Shown piece after piece: positions 1 to 8,000 of a stretch of 64,000 nucleotides of DNA. Numbering within the stretch: position 1 is the first letter of the stretch; the number at the start of each line of letters is the position of its first letter. The stretch spans positions 16,197 through 80,196 of the forward strand of contig JAIBEZ010000112.1 of the NCBI GenBank assembly GCA_019459485.1, read 5' to 3'. This DNA is from Prolixibacteraceae bacterium. GTDB taxonomy: Bacteria > Bacteroidota > Bacteroidia > Bacteroidales > Prolixibacteraceae. The notes beneath the pieces are model-generated. The model was not told the DNA's origin and made no database searches. It saw nothing but the letters and a program-made list of their open reading frames with translations. Both the position numbers and the translations under genes were made by a program.

Positions 1-371
1 TTCCAGATATATACAGGACTTTCACGAAATTTGTGCGAACATTTTTCTTTCAGTTCTTTCAGGTAGAAGTGGGCAGCCGGACTCCAGCCCCAGGGGTAAA
101 TCGATCCAATTGTTTCAGTTTTTCCTGAAATCAGTTCTTTCAGGGAACAAAATTCAGGCATTTCAAATCCTGCATCGGTTAATTTCAGTATGAATTCTTT
201 GGATGGCATTTTCTCAGTTAAAACGAAATCCCGCGATTTGCCGAAAACAAAAGGTAAAACAGAACAATCACGCTCAAATTCGCGCAGCAAGCGGGGCGGC
301 ATGTAGCTAAACGATCCGTTGGCAACTGCTAATTCGCAGGTTGGATTAAAATAGAAAACATCAGGAGCCAT
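1..371 (-). CDS. Conserved Bacteroidota protein of unknown function, N-terminal part
   Basis: An open frame starts at ATG 371 and runs leftwards off the window with no stop, so only the first ~123 residues are visible. The N-terminus reads M-A-P-D-V-F-Y-F followed by NPTCELAVANGSFSYMPP, then a segment rich in aromatic residues (YPWGWSPAAHFYLKEL). I recall this kind of N-terminus from unannotated Bacteroidota proteins but know no function for it. No signal peptide or membrane segment is visible. It is divergent from the sulfur operon and shares the 371-455 region upstream of that operon's promoter. Confidence 0.7.
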   Translation of the reverse strand, partial: MAPDVFYFNPTCELAVANGSFSYMPPRLLREFERDCSVLPFVFGKSRDFVLTEKMPSKEFILKLTDAGFEMPEFCSLKELISGKTETIGSIYPWGWSPAAHFYLKELKEKCSHKFRESPVYIW

Positions 372-454
372 GCAAAAAAATTGAATGAAGTGACAAATAT
401 AGATTCTGAAACGATGCTTTTTGATGATTTAACGAAAAATAAACAACAAATTGC

Positions 455-484
455 TTTGATTTGTCGATTTTGAATATACATTTG
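455..484 (+). promoter_or_regulatory. Promoter of the sulfite-reduction operon
   Basis: TTTG at 455-458 and TACATTTG at 477-484 are 18 bases apart. This fits the Bacteroidota housekeeping promoter (TTTG, then TAnnTTTG). It would start a transcript near 491, about 30 bases before the leader peptide ATG. Confidence 0.6.
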
Positions 485-522
485 CAGAATCAAAATAATA
501 ACAGACCGTAAAGTGTTTTTCT

Positions 523-624
523 ATGTGTAATTTTTCTTCTGAAATAGCAAAAATGAATTCTGCCAGCAACATGGATATGTGTATGTGGTTAAATTCTCAA
601 TTTCAGAAGATAGAAAAATTGTAG
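523..624 (+). CDS. Leader peptide (33 aa) of a putative Cys/Met-responsive attenuator
   Basis: A 33-codon frame begins MCNFSSEIAK and contains the cluster M17-D-M19-C20-M21-W22, then ends QKIEKL and a TAG stop. It lies between a good promoter and an intrinsic terminator, ahead of genes that make sulfide for cysteine and methionine synthesis. Its last codons (601-610) overlap a segment that can pair with the left arm of the terminator. I infer a regulatory leader: slow decoding at the Cys/Met codons would leave 601-610 free, while a ribosome reaching the stop at 622 would cover it. No homologue was checked, and the frame could be coincidental. Confidence 0.55.
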   Translation: MCNFSSEIAKMNSASNMDMCMWLNSQFQKIEKL

Positions 625-661
625 GTGGATTTTACAATGATATTTACAAGCTCTTCTGGAA
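601..661 (+). promoter_or_regulatory. Candidate antiterminator pairing
   Basis: Bases 601-610 (TTTCAGAAGA) can pair with 652-661 (TCTTCTGGAA): nine Watson-Crick pairs and one G-U. The pairing uses most of the left arm of the downstream terminator, so the two structures cannot form together. Confidence 0.5.
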
Positions 662-681
662 TCCGGAAGAGCTTTTTTTTT
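648..681 (+). terminator. Intrinsic terminator (attenuator) before the cys operon
   Basis: AAGCTCTTCTGG (648-659) and CCGGAAGAGCTT (663-674) form a 12-bp stem with one wobble pair and an AAT loop, followed by a run of T to 681. It ends only 19 bases before the first structural gene (ATG 700). It can therefore hardly belong to an upstream gene, and attenuation of the operon is the natural reading. Confidence 0.75.
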
Positions 682-699
682 ACAATAAGTTAATAATAA

Positions 700-930
700 A
701 TGGCAGAGAAATCATACAGGAGCATAGCTAAATCGGTATCGTGGCGCACGATCGGAACACTTGATACCATTCTGATTTCGATGCTTATTACCGGAAAACT
801 CGACTTGGCTCTTGCAATCGGAGGGGTGGAAGTATTTACCAAAATGATACTTTACTATTTGCATGAAAGAACCTGGAACAGAATAAAATTCGGGCGTATT
901 AAAAATACTGGAAGTGATTATCAGATTTAA
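700..930 (+). CDS. DUF2061 membrane protein
   Basis: This 76-residue protein matches the DUF2061 family in length and pattern: a conserved SYRSIAKSVSWRTIGTLDT start, a hydrophobic stretch at about residues 24-34, a central GGVEVFTKM, and YYLHERTWNRIKFG near the end. DUF2061 proteins are small predicted inner-membrane proteins often encoded next to sulfate-assimilation genes in Bacteroidota, and their biochemical role is unknown. It is the first gene after the attenuator. Its stop lies 13 bases before the next ATG, so it is probably co-transcribed with the siroheme and sulfite-reductase genes. Confidence 0.85.
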   Translation: MAEKSYRSIAKSVSWRTIGTLDTILISMLITGKLDLALAIGGVEVFTKMILYYLHERTWNRIKFGRIKNTGSDYQI

Positions 931-943
931 TACAACTAAAGTA

Positions 944-1426
944 ATGACGAAGAACTATTTGCCCATATCAATTGATATTTCTGATGGAAAAATACTGATA
1001 ATTGGAGGCGGACACAGTGCATTGAAGAAAATCAGGATTTTACAGCGTTTTGATGCGAACCTTGAAGTTGTTGCCGAAAACATCATTGACGAGATTCTTG
1101 CAAGTGGAATTACCTGTTTCCAAAAACGATACGAAAAGAGTGATCTGAAAGGCTACCTGATGCTTTATTCGTGTACCAACAACGAAGAACTCGACCGGCA
1201 GATTGCACTTGACGGGAGGGAAGCAGGTGTTTTAGTCAACATTCACGACAAGCCTTCGCTTTGCCAGTTTGTTTCACCAGCTATCTATAAAGATGGAAAT
1301 ATTAATGTTGCAGTAAGCTCAAATGCCCAGGACGTTTATGAATCCATCCGTTTACGCAATCTGATTCAGGAATATTTGGAAAAGGAAAAAGAAGGAAAAA
1401 GAAGGAACAGGCAAGGGCACAGGTAA
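944..1426 (+). CDS. Precorrin-2 dehydrogenase / sirohydrochlorin ferrochelatase (CysG N-terminal / Met8-like)
   Basis: The protein oxidises precorrin-2 and probably inserts iron to give siroheme, the cofactor of the sulfite reductase encoded two genes on. The start reads NYLPISIDISDGKILIIGGG, the typical beginning of this family, with a GGG(H/N)xAxxK NAD-binding turn at residues ~20-27. VNIHDKPSLCQFVSPAIYK and VAVSSNAQ follow, as in CysG/Met8. At about 160 residues it corresponds to the CysG N-terminal domain alone; the methyltransferase activity is supplied by a separate SUMT gene downstream. I chose ATG 944 over an upstream GTG at 914 because the upstream one overlaps the preceding gene and adds nothing conserved. 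The C-terminus is a Lys/Arg/Glu-rich tail. Confidence 0.85.
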   Translation: MTKNYLPISIDISDGKILIIGGGHSALKKIRILQRFDANLEVVAENIIDEILASGITCFQKRYEKSDLKGYLMLYSCTNNEELDRQIALDGREAGVLVNIHDKPSLCQFVSPAIYKDGNINVAVSSNAQDVYESIRLRNLIQEYLEKEKEGKRRNRQGHR

Positions 1427-1440
1427 AGGCTCAGGCTTGG

Positions 1441-1502
1441 CGGAAGTGATCAGTTAGGCATAACCTGGAACTTGAAACTTGAAACCAAAAAACTCAATAT
1501 TT
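1441..1502 (+). repeat. Text-like intergenic repeat (CTTGAAACTTGAAAC type)
   Basis: The gap holds AACCTGGAACTTGAAACTTG followed by AAACC. The same low-complexity phrase returns at 19961-19992 and 21189-21309. Such repeats are common between Bacteroidota genes and have no known function. Confidence 0.6.
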
Positions 1503-3278
1503 ATGACCATACAATTAAGTCCTTTAAATGAACAACAGTTAGGCGCTTTATCAAGTCTTTCGGCTGGATTAAACAGGGAACAGTTACTCTGGTTAAACGG
1601 CTATTTTCAAGGATTGCTGGCATCATCATCCGGTGTACCGCCAGTCAATGTAGCTGTTCAGGCAAAAAGCAATAAAAAACTAACAATCCTGTACGGTACT
1701 CATACAGGACGAAGCAAAACCATTGCAGGAAAGCTGTCTGAAAAGCTCGCCAACAAAGGTGTTGAAGTAAACGCCATCGCACTTGACGAGTATAAAACCC
1801 GTCAACTTGCGTCAGAAACCAATGTGGTTTTCATCGTCAGCACGCACGGCGAAGGCGAACCACCGGCAATGGCTGAAGATTTCCACGCTTTTATTACCGG
1901 AAAACGCTCCCCGAAATTACCCGGACTAAGCTACGCCGTGGTTGCTTTGGGCGATAAAAGTTACAAACTGTTTTGCAAAACCGGTATTGATATCGACCTT
2001 GCGCTTACCCATGCAGGAGCGCAAACCATTTTGCCCATTTTGAAACTGGATGTTGATTTTGAAGAAGATGTCGATCGCTGGATCAATCAGTTCGCCAATG
2101 TTTTTGCCGAAACTGAAGCAAGTTCAAATGTGTTTGAAAGTGTCAGTACTACTGCCAAAGTTCAGGAATACACCCGAAGAAATCCTTTTCAGGCAACTGT
2201 ACTCGATAAAGTAAAAATTACCGGACGTGATTCTGACAAGGAAGTTTATCATGTTGAGTTGTCGCTCGAAGGCTCTGGCATAACCTATGAACCGGGCGAT
2301 TCGGTCGGAATTCTGGCCAGTAATCCAACAGTTTTGGTCGATGAAATTTTGAGATTCAAAGGATTTGACGGTTCAGAAGCAGTGACAATTAAAGAAGATG
2401 AATTTTCAATTAAAGAGGCACTTTTAAATTACCTTGAAATTACTGTTTTGACCCGCGATGTTATTCAGAATTATTTTGAAAAAACAGCTGATCCAAAGCT
2501 TCAGGAAGTAATTGAAAATGAAGAAAAATTGGATCAATATCTATACGGACACGATGTTTTGGACTTGCTGGAGGAATTTCCGGCAGAACTGACTGCCCAG
2601 GAGTTGGTTCAGGTTCTGCGTAGTTTTCCTGCCCGACTGTATTCCATTTCATCCAGTCAACTGGCAGTAGGCGAAGAAGTTCACATTACCGTTTCGAGGG
2701 TTCGCTATTCAAGAAATGGAAGGGAACGTTCCGGCGCATGTTCAACTTATCTGGCCGATCAAATTGAACCCGATTCGCTTGTTCCCGTCTTCATTGAGAA
2801 AAACCCGGCATTTAAACTTCCTGAAAATGAAGAAACTCCGGTCATTCTGGTAGGAGCGGGTACAGGTGTCGCTCCTTACCGGGCATTCCTTCAGCACCGC
2901 GAGGCCAGCAATCAGAAAGGAAAAACCTGGCTTTTCTTTGGCGAACGGCGGTTCAGTTCTGATTTTCTATACCAGCTTGAATGGCAAAAACTGATCAAAG
3001 ACGGTTATCTCGAAAAGATTGATGTAGCCTTTTCGCGCGATCAGGAGCAAAAAATATACGTGCAGCACCGGCTTATCGAACAACAAAAAGAAATCTTTGA
3101 ATGGCTGAACAAAGGCGCAAGTATTTACCTTTGCGGCGATATGAAACAGATGGCCCGGGATGTTCAGAAAGCATTGTTGCAAATTTTTGAGACGGAAGGT
3201 GGAATGAATGAAGAAAAAGCCATTGAATTCCTGAAAAAATTAAAAAAGGAAAAACGGTTTCAAACGGATGTTTATTGA
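1503..3278 (+). CDS. cysJ: Sulfite reductase (NADPH) flavoprotein alpha subunit
   Basis: CysJ takes electrons from NADPH through FAD and FMN to the CysI haemoprotein, which reduces sulfite to sulfide in the cytoplasm. The order of domains is standard: an N-terminal leader, an FMN flavodoxin domain (LYGTHTGRSKTIAGKL, then VSTHGEGEPP), a FAD-binding ferredoxin-reductase domain (RLYSISSSQ and GACSTYLAD), and the NADPH site (VGAGTGVAPYRAFLQHR), ending in ...KRFQTDVY as CysJ proteins do. At 591 residues it is the usual length (E. coli CysJ is 599). ATG 1503 (MTIQLSPLNEQQLGAL) is preferred to a TTG at 1479, whose extra residues come from an intergenic repeat. The gene is followed by ~300 bases of repeats before cysI. 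Confidence 0.95.
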   Translation: MTIQLSPLNEQQLGALSSLSAGLNREQLLWLNGYFQGLLASSSGVPPVNVAVQAKSNKKLTILYGTHTGRSKTIAGKLSEKLANKGVEVNAIALDEYKTRQLASETNVVFIVSTHGEGEPPAMAEDFHAFITGKRSPKLPGLSYAVVALGDKSYKLFCKTGIDIDLALTHAGAQTILPILKLDVDFEEDVDRWINQFANVFAETEASSNVFESVSTTAKVQEYTRRNPFQATVLDKVKITGRDSDKEVYHVELSLEGSGITYEPGDSVGILASNPTVLVDEILRFKGFDGSEAVTIKEDEFSIKEALLNYLEITVLTRDVIQNYFEKTADPKLQEVIENEEKLDQYLYGHDVLDLLEEFPAELTAQELVQVLRSFPARLYSISSSQLAVGEEVHITVSRVRYSRNGRERSGACSTYLADQIEPDSLVPVFIEKNPAFKLPENEETPVILVGAGTGVAPYRAFLQHREASNQKGKTWLFFGERRFSSDFLYQLEWQKLIKDGYLEKIDVAFSRDQEQKIYVQHRLIEQQKEIFEWLNKGASIYLCGDMKQMARDVQKALLQIFETEGGMNEEKAIEFLKKLKKEKRFQTDVY

Positions 3279-3530
3279 AAGTCAGAAGACGGGAGACGGG
3301 AGACCGAAGATGAAAGACCGGAGTCAGAAGAATGAAGCATATAACATTATATGAATATCCGGTTGTGCACCCATGTTATCATTTGCCGTCTGCTTCAGCT
3401 GACGGATAAATTGATGATCGCGAACAATGGCTTTAGCCACAGTATTTTGGGCTAAAGCCCATGATCACTGCTCAATTAAACCCGTTGCCTAAAGGCGAAC
3501 GGCAAAGGATATTTTTACATTATTCAACTG
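3279..3530 (+). repeat. Intergenic repeat cluster between cysJ and cysI
   Basis: The stretch starts with purine-rich phrases (AGACGGGAGACGGGAG). An inverted repeat follows, GGCTTTAGCC ... GGCTAAAGCC, near 3430-3460. Next comes a block containing CCCGTTGCCTAAAGGCGAAC, GGCAAAGGATATTT and TACATTATT. The last block recurs in inverted orientation at 33572-33640. One frame through it stays open into cysI, so a naive start call would give CysI a false ~38-residue extension. Confidence 0.65.
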
Positions 3531-3574
3531 TATCGGTCATAGACAGATACTCATATAACATTAAACTGAACACA

Positions 3575-5275
3575 ATGAGCGATAATATAAATTGGAGTGA
3601 ATTATCAGAAACTGAAAAAATTAAATACGAAAGCAACTATTTACGTGGCACGCTGGTCGAAAGTCTGGCTGACCCGATAACAGGTTCAATTGCATTTGCC
3701 GACACGCAGATATCCAAGTTTCACGGAATGTACCAGCAATTCGACCGCGATCTGGAGAAAGAACGCAAACGTCAAAAGCTGGAACCTGCCTTTTCGTTTC
3801 TTATTCGCGTTCGAATTCCGGGTGGGGTAGTGAGCCCGTCGCAATGGTTGAAAATGGATGAAATTTCGGAACAATATGCCAACCATACGCTGAAACTGAC
3901 TACCCGTCAGACGTTTCAACTGCATGGGGTAATTAAAACCAACCTGAAGAAAACCATTCAGGCAATGAATGATAGTTTGATGGATACGATTGCTGCCTGT
4001 GGCGATGTCAACCGAAATGTGATGTGCCATCCGAACCCGGCAGAATCGCCGTTACACGCTGAAATGCACGAGACTGCCCGCCGGATCAGCGAACATTTGC
4101 TGCCATCAACTACTGCCTATCACGAAATCTGGCTCGACAAGAAATTGATTGCGGACAGCAAACAGGATGTTGAACCAATCTATGGCGACCGGTATCTTCC
4201 GCGTAAATTTAAAATCGCGGTGGTACTTCCGCCTTACAATGACTGCGATGTGTTTTCACAGGATTTGGGTTTCATTGCCATTGTTGAAAATGGAAAAATT
4301 GTTGGTTACAATGTAGCCGTTGGCGGAGGATTGGGTTCAACCTTCGGCATTCCGGAAGCTTATCCGAGATTGGCCGACGTAATTGGCTTTTGCCTTCCGG
4401 ACCAAGTGCTTGAGGTGTCTGAAAAAGTGTTGCTCGTTCAGAAAGACAACGGAAACCGGCAAAACCGCAAGCTTTCCAGAATGAAATATACCATTGACAA
4501 TCATGGTGTCGACTGGTTTAAAAAGGAAGTGGAGAAGTACCTGGGTTATGAATTTCAGGAAGCAAAGCCCTTCGCTTTTATTCGCAATGGCGACCGGCTT
4601 GGCTGGAAAAAAGGCACAGATTCGAAATGGAACCTGACTCTTTTCGTTGAAGGAGGACGCGTTGCCGACAAAGGGGATTACAAAATGAAATCAGCTTTGC
4701 GCGAAGTGGCTCAAACTATTGCCGGTCAATTTATCCTGACTGGAAACCAGAACGTGATTATTGCAAATGTGACTTCCGAAGAGAAGAAGAAAATAAGCCT
4801 GATTTTAAAAGAAAACGGCGTTCTACCCGGTGAAATTTCAGGCCTTCGCCAAAATTCAATTGCATGTGTCGCGCTGAATACCTGCGGTTTGGCTTTTGCT
4901 GAGGCTGAAAGGTATCTGCCAATACTGATCAGCAAAATTGAAACAATTCTCGATCAGCACGGTTTGTTAAAAGAAGAAATTGTGATTCGGATGACCGGTT
5001 GCCCGAATGGTTGCGGAAGGCCGTATCTGGCTGAAATTGGCTTTGTCGGTAAATCAGAAGGTCACTACAACCTCTATTTGGGCGGAAATTTCATCGGAAC
5101 CCGCCTGAATACCCTGTACAAGGAAACGCTTACCGAGGACGAAATCCTGGCCGAATTGAAGCCAATCATTGCCGATTACGCCGCAAATCGGACTGAAGGT
5201 GAAAAGCTGGGCGATTTTGTGATCCGCAAACAATACGTGAAAGAAACATTGAAAGGCTCAGATTTCAGACATTAA
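3575..5275 (+). CDS. cysI: Sulfite reductase haemoprotein beta subunit
   Basis: CysI holds siroheme and a [4Fe-4S] cluster and carries out the six-electron reduction of sulfite to sulfide. The four cluster cysteines are visible as C431 and C437 (ACVALNTCG) and C476 and C480 (MTGCPNGCGRPYLAEIG). The spacing is identical to E. coli CysI (434/440/479/483). The siroheme-binding Arg/Lys segments are present (TLKLTTRQTFQLHG). At 566 residues it is close to E. coli CysI (570). The start MSDNINWSELSETEKIK matches the family; the upstream in-frame residues are repeat-derived. No sulfate adenylyltransferase or PAPS reductase genes lie nearby, so the locus covers only the sulfite step and its cofactor. 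Confidence 0.95.
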   Translation: MSDNINWSELSETEKIKYESNYLRGTLVESLADPITGSIAFADTQISKFHGMYQQFDRDLEKERKRQKLEPAFSFLIRVRIPGGVVSPSQWLKMDEISEQYANHTLKLTTRQTFQLHGVIKTNLKKTIQAMNDSLMDTIAACGDVNRNVMCHPNPAESPLHAEMHETARRISEHLLPSTTAYHEIWLDKKLIADSKQDVEPIYGDRYLPRKFKIAVVLPPYNDCDVFSQDLGFIAIVENGKIVGYNVAVGGGLGSTFGIPEAYPRLADVIGFCLPDQVLEVSEKVLLVQKDNGNRQNRKLSRMKYTIDNHGVDWFKKEVEKYLGYEFQEAKPFAFIRNGDRLGWKKGTDSKWNLTLFVEGGRVADKGDYKMKSALREVAQTIAGQFILTGNQNVIIANVTSEEKKKISLILKENGVLPGEISGLRQNSIACVALNTCGLAFAEAERYLPILISKIETILDQHGLLKEEIVIRMTGCPNGCGRPYLAEIGFVGKSEGHYNLYLGGNFIGTRLNTLYKETLTEDEILAELKPIIADYAANRTEGEKLGDFVIRKQYVKETLKGSDFRH

Positions 5276-5297
5276 TCGTTGGCTAAAACACATCAAA

Positions 5298-6131
5298 ATG
5301 GCAATAGAATCAATATCAATACTTGGATGCGGATGGCTGGGAGTGCCGCTTGCAAAGCATTTTCTGGAAGCCGGATCTACAGTGAAAGGTTCGGTTACTT
5401 CTGAAGAAAAGTTCGAAATGCTGCACGATGCAGGCATTTTACCCTACCGGATTGTTTTATCCGATACGGAAGTCATTCTGGATGATCCTGATTTTTTCAA
5501 GTGCGATGTATTGGTCATTTCCATTCCACCGCGCAGAATCGAAGATATTGAGCAGGTTTTTCCATCGCAGATCCGACGGTTGATTCCATTTATCGTGAAG
5601 GCTGGGATTCAAAAAGTGATATTTATTTCCTCCACTTCCGTATATCCCGATCAAAACCAACTAGCACGTGAAAGTGATATTTTGTTTCCTGATAAAGCAA
5701 GCGGGAAAGCGCTGCTCGAGGCAGAGAATTTATTGAAGGAAGAATCCGGGTTTAAAACCACCATTGTTCGGTTTGGCGGCTTAATTGGCGCCGACCGCAA
5801 TCCTGCACGTTTTCTCCTGAAATCGGCGCAGCCAATAGCCAACGCGCCAGTAAACCTGATTCATCAGGACGATTGTATCGGAATAATTTCAGCTATTGTC
5901 AAACAGGAACTTTGGGGCGAAACGTTGAATGCCTGCTGCCCTGAACATCCGATGAAAAAGGACTTCTACGAAAAAGCGGCCATTCAATCAGGATTACCGG
6001 TTCCGCTTATTTCCGAAGAACTTGCCGCCTTTAAAACCATCGACAGCAGCAAACTTATCCGGTTGCTCAATTATCAGTTTATCTATTCGAGTCCGATGGA
6101 TTATTTAGACCAGACCGAAGACAAGACATAA
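5298..6131 (+). CDS. NAD(P)-binding SDR / epimerase-like protein (YeeZ-type)
   Basis: The protein has an N-terminal Rossmann fold (SILGCGWLGVPLAKHFLEAG), the VFISSTSVYPD strand with the catalytic Ser/Thr region, and an RFGGLIGADRNPARFL segment typical of extended atypical SDRs. At 277 residues it fits YeeZ-like proteins. Its substrate is unknown. It sits 22 bases after cysI and before the SUMT gene, so it is probably co-transcribed and may serve siroheme or thiol metabolism, but this is inference from position only. The usual YxxxK catalytic motif is not obvious. Confidence 0.75.
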   Translation: MAIESISILGCGWLGVPLAKHFLEAGSTVKGSVTSEEKFEMLHDAGILPYRIVLSDTEVILDDPDFFKCDVLVISIPPRRIEDIEQVFPSQIRRLIPFIVKAGIQKVIFISSTSVYPDQNQLARESDILFPDKASGKALLEAENLLKEESGFKTTIVRFGGLIGADRNPARFLLKSAQPIANAPVNLIHQDDCIGIISAIVKQELWGETLNACCPEHPMKKDFYEKAAIQSGLPVPLISEELAAFKTIDSSKLIRLLNYQFIYSSPMDYLDQTEDKT

Positions 6132-6176
6132 ATAAATGGCAAAGAGAAAAAGTAAAAATAAGTTTCTGAAATAACT

Positions 6177-6247
6177 GTAATTCTTGATTCGGGATTCTTT
6201 AATCTAATTTTTAATTCATCATTCAACATTTATAATTCATCATTCAA
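6177..6247 (+). repeat. Text-like intergenic repeat (AATTCATCATTCA type)
   Basis: TTTTTAATTCATCATTCAAC and TTTATAATTCATCATTCAAA are near copies in tandem directly before the SUMT gene. This is a common Bacteroidota intergenic text with no known role. Confidence 0.5.
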
Positions 6248-6982
6248 ATGTCCTCACTCATTTCCATAGTTGGCGCGGGTCCAGGCGATCCTGAATTACT
6301 TACGGTAAAAGCGCTGAAGCGTATTCAGGAAGCGGATTGTATTTTACACGATGCATTGGTGAGCGATGAAATTATGAATCTTTCAAGGCCTGGTGCTCAA
6401 CGCGTTTATGTTGGAAAATTGTATCAGGATGGACAGGATCAGACCGACCGGCAAGAATGGATCAATCAGCTAATTATTGAATTGGCAGGAAAAGGACAAA
6501 AGGTGGTTCGCCTTAAATCAGGAGATCCGATGATTTTTGGTCGCGGAGCCGAAGAAATCCGCTTTTGCATTGAAAACAACCTGAACTACGAAGTAATTCC
6601 CGGAGTAACTTCAGCGCTTGGAGCCGCATCACTGTATGGAATCCCGCTAACAGAACGTGGCAAGAACAGCATGGTGCTTTTCGGTACAGGCCATTACTGT
6701 GAAGGCGATTTTTGCGACCTCGAATCGTTCGTTTCAGTCCTGAATTCAGGTTCACCGGTGATCTTTTTTATGGGGCTGAATAAACTTGTGAAACTGGCAA
6801 ATCGTCTGATGGATCATGCTGTTTCCCCCGAAATAAAAGTTCAGATTCTAAGCAAAGTTTCGCAGCCCGATGCTACCACTTTCGAAAGCACACTCGGAAA
6901 CATTGAGCAGCTAATGGCCAATGAAAAACCGCCTATGCCAGCGCTTGTTATTATTGGCAAAAATGCGAAAAAGTTAAGGTAA
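6248..6982 (+). CDS. cobA: Uroporphyrinogen-III C-methyltransferase (SUMT)
   Basis: SUMT adds two methyl groups from S-adenosylmethionine to uroporphyrinogen III to give precorrin-2, the first step to siroheme. All family motifs are present: VGAGPGDPELLT near the N-terminus, VRLKSGDPMIFGRGAEE, and VIPGVTSALGAASLYGIPLT. At 244 residues it is the usual size of a stand-alone SUMT. Together with the Met8-like gene it supplies the siroheme for CysI, completing a cofactor-plus-enzyme operon. PLTERG replaces the more usual PLTHRG; I see no other deviation. The call of SUMT over related cobalamin methyltransferases rests on the context and the central motifs. Confidence 0.92.
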   Translation: MSSLISIVGAGPGDPELLTVKALKRIQEADCILHDALVSDEIMNLSRPGAQRVYVGKLYQDGQDQTDRQEWINQLIIELAGKGQKVVRLKSGDPMIFGRGAEEIRFCIENNLNYEVIPGVTSALGAASLYGIPLTERGKNSMVLFGTGHYCEGDFCDLESFVSVLNSGSPVIFFMGLNKLVKLANRLMDHAVSPEIKVQILSKVSQPDATTFESTLGNIEQLMANEKPPMPALVIIGKNAKKLR

Positions 6983-6992
6983 CCAATCTGAA

Positions 6993-7627
6993 TTAATTGG
7001 CTTTAAATCTGTATTTCGCAGTTAACAAAGCCCCATTATTTCTGAGAGAGAAGTCAAATCCCCTGGTCTTATAAGGACTGCCTGCATAAGTGCTTTTACT
7101 GTTTTCGAAAAAATAATTTACCGATGGATTTGCTTCTACTCCCAATAGAAAATGCTCGTTAAACTGGTAGAAAAAACCTATTCCCAAGCCCATTCCCGGC
7201 ATATATTTAAAGACCTTATTTTCCCTTTGACTTACTGGAATGGCAGGATTTTCAGTGGTATGGTTGGAGTAATTGTAATTCATTTGCGCATTTAGCCCAT
7301 AAATAAATGCGAACCTGTCCGCAATTGATTTTTGCTTTTCTACCCCAATCAATATTCCACCATTAAGATGGCTGTCGGTCGTTATAAACGAACCCATTGC
7401 AGGTTGATTTTTCCTATAAGTACCGGCGACATTAATCAACCCGATTTTAAGCCAGGTTACTTCAGAAATGCGTGAGGAATATTTAGTGACAAATTATCGA
7501 AACCCAGATTGCTGGTCGAAACTGATATTTCATTTTCTGGAACAGATGATATTTCAGATTTTTGTCCATATACAGCGCAATTGGACACAAATAATAAAGA
7601 AACAATTGAAAAGAACAGTTTTTTCAT
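6993..7627 (-). pseudogene. Frameshifted outer-membrane beta-barrel-type protein
   Basis: From ATG 7627 a signal peptide (MKKLFFSIVSLLFVSNCAVYG) starts a frame that stops after ~56 residues. A second frame, shifted by -1, continues as SEVTWLKIGLINVAGTY and runs to 6993 with alternating hydrophobic segments (GMGLGIGFFYQFNEHFLLGVEANPS is the clearest) and a C-terminal AKYRFKAN. Together they would make a ~210-residue small outer-membrane porin-like protein. No slippery heptamer is seen at the junction, so a real frameshift mutation or a sequencing error is more likely than programmed shifting. The last codon lies 10 bases from the convergent SUMT stop. Confidence 0.6.
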
Positions 7628-8000
7628 GGTGAATGATTTTTGGTTTTATTCAATAACGCCAGAAAAATCATATTATTATTGATTATGATGTTCTATTTTC
7701 AAACAGATGTTTTTCATTATTGCACCTGTCAGACAATTCTATGTGTTTTTCTCTTTTTTTAGCTCAATACCTTGAATTATCAGTATTGACCAAAACTTTA
7801 TGGTTGAAAAAAGCAAAGGATATATTTATGTCAATAAGTCAGAAGGAATTTATTTTTCCTGAAATTATTTCCGCATATCAACTAATTAGCAGTCAATTTG
7901 TCTTGCAGAGTAGAGTAAACCTGAAACTTGTTTCATTGGCAAACCATTTGATCGCCTCAATTCTGTATCTTTAATCAGGAAACAATTAAAAACAGAATAT
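7628..8000. other. Intergenic region before clpB
   Basis: AT-rich region between the divergent barrel gene and clpB. A TTG-initiated 84-codon frame (7720-7974) shows no recognisable pattern and I do not call it. No HrcA-type inverted repeat is evident on reading. Confidence 0.4.

Noticed and set aside
523..681. SAM or cobalamin riboswitch before the cys operon
   Set aside because: No conserved riboswitch core could be seen; the small frame plus alternative pairing explains the region better.
3461..3574. Upstream in-frame extension of cysI (38 codons)
   Set aside because: The extension is translated intergenic repeat (also present inverted at 33572-33640), and the conserved CysI start is at 3575.
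7720..7974. 84-codon frame before clpB
   Set aside because: Non-ATG start, no family pattern, no conserved features.
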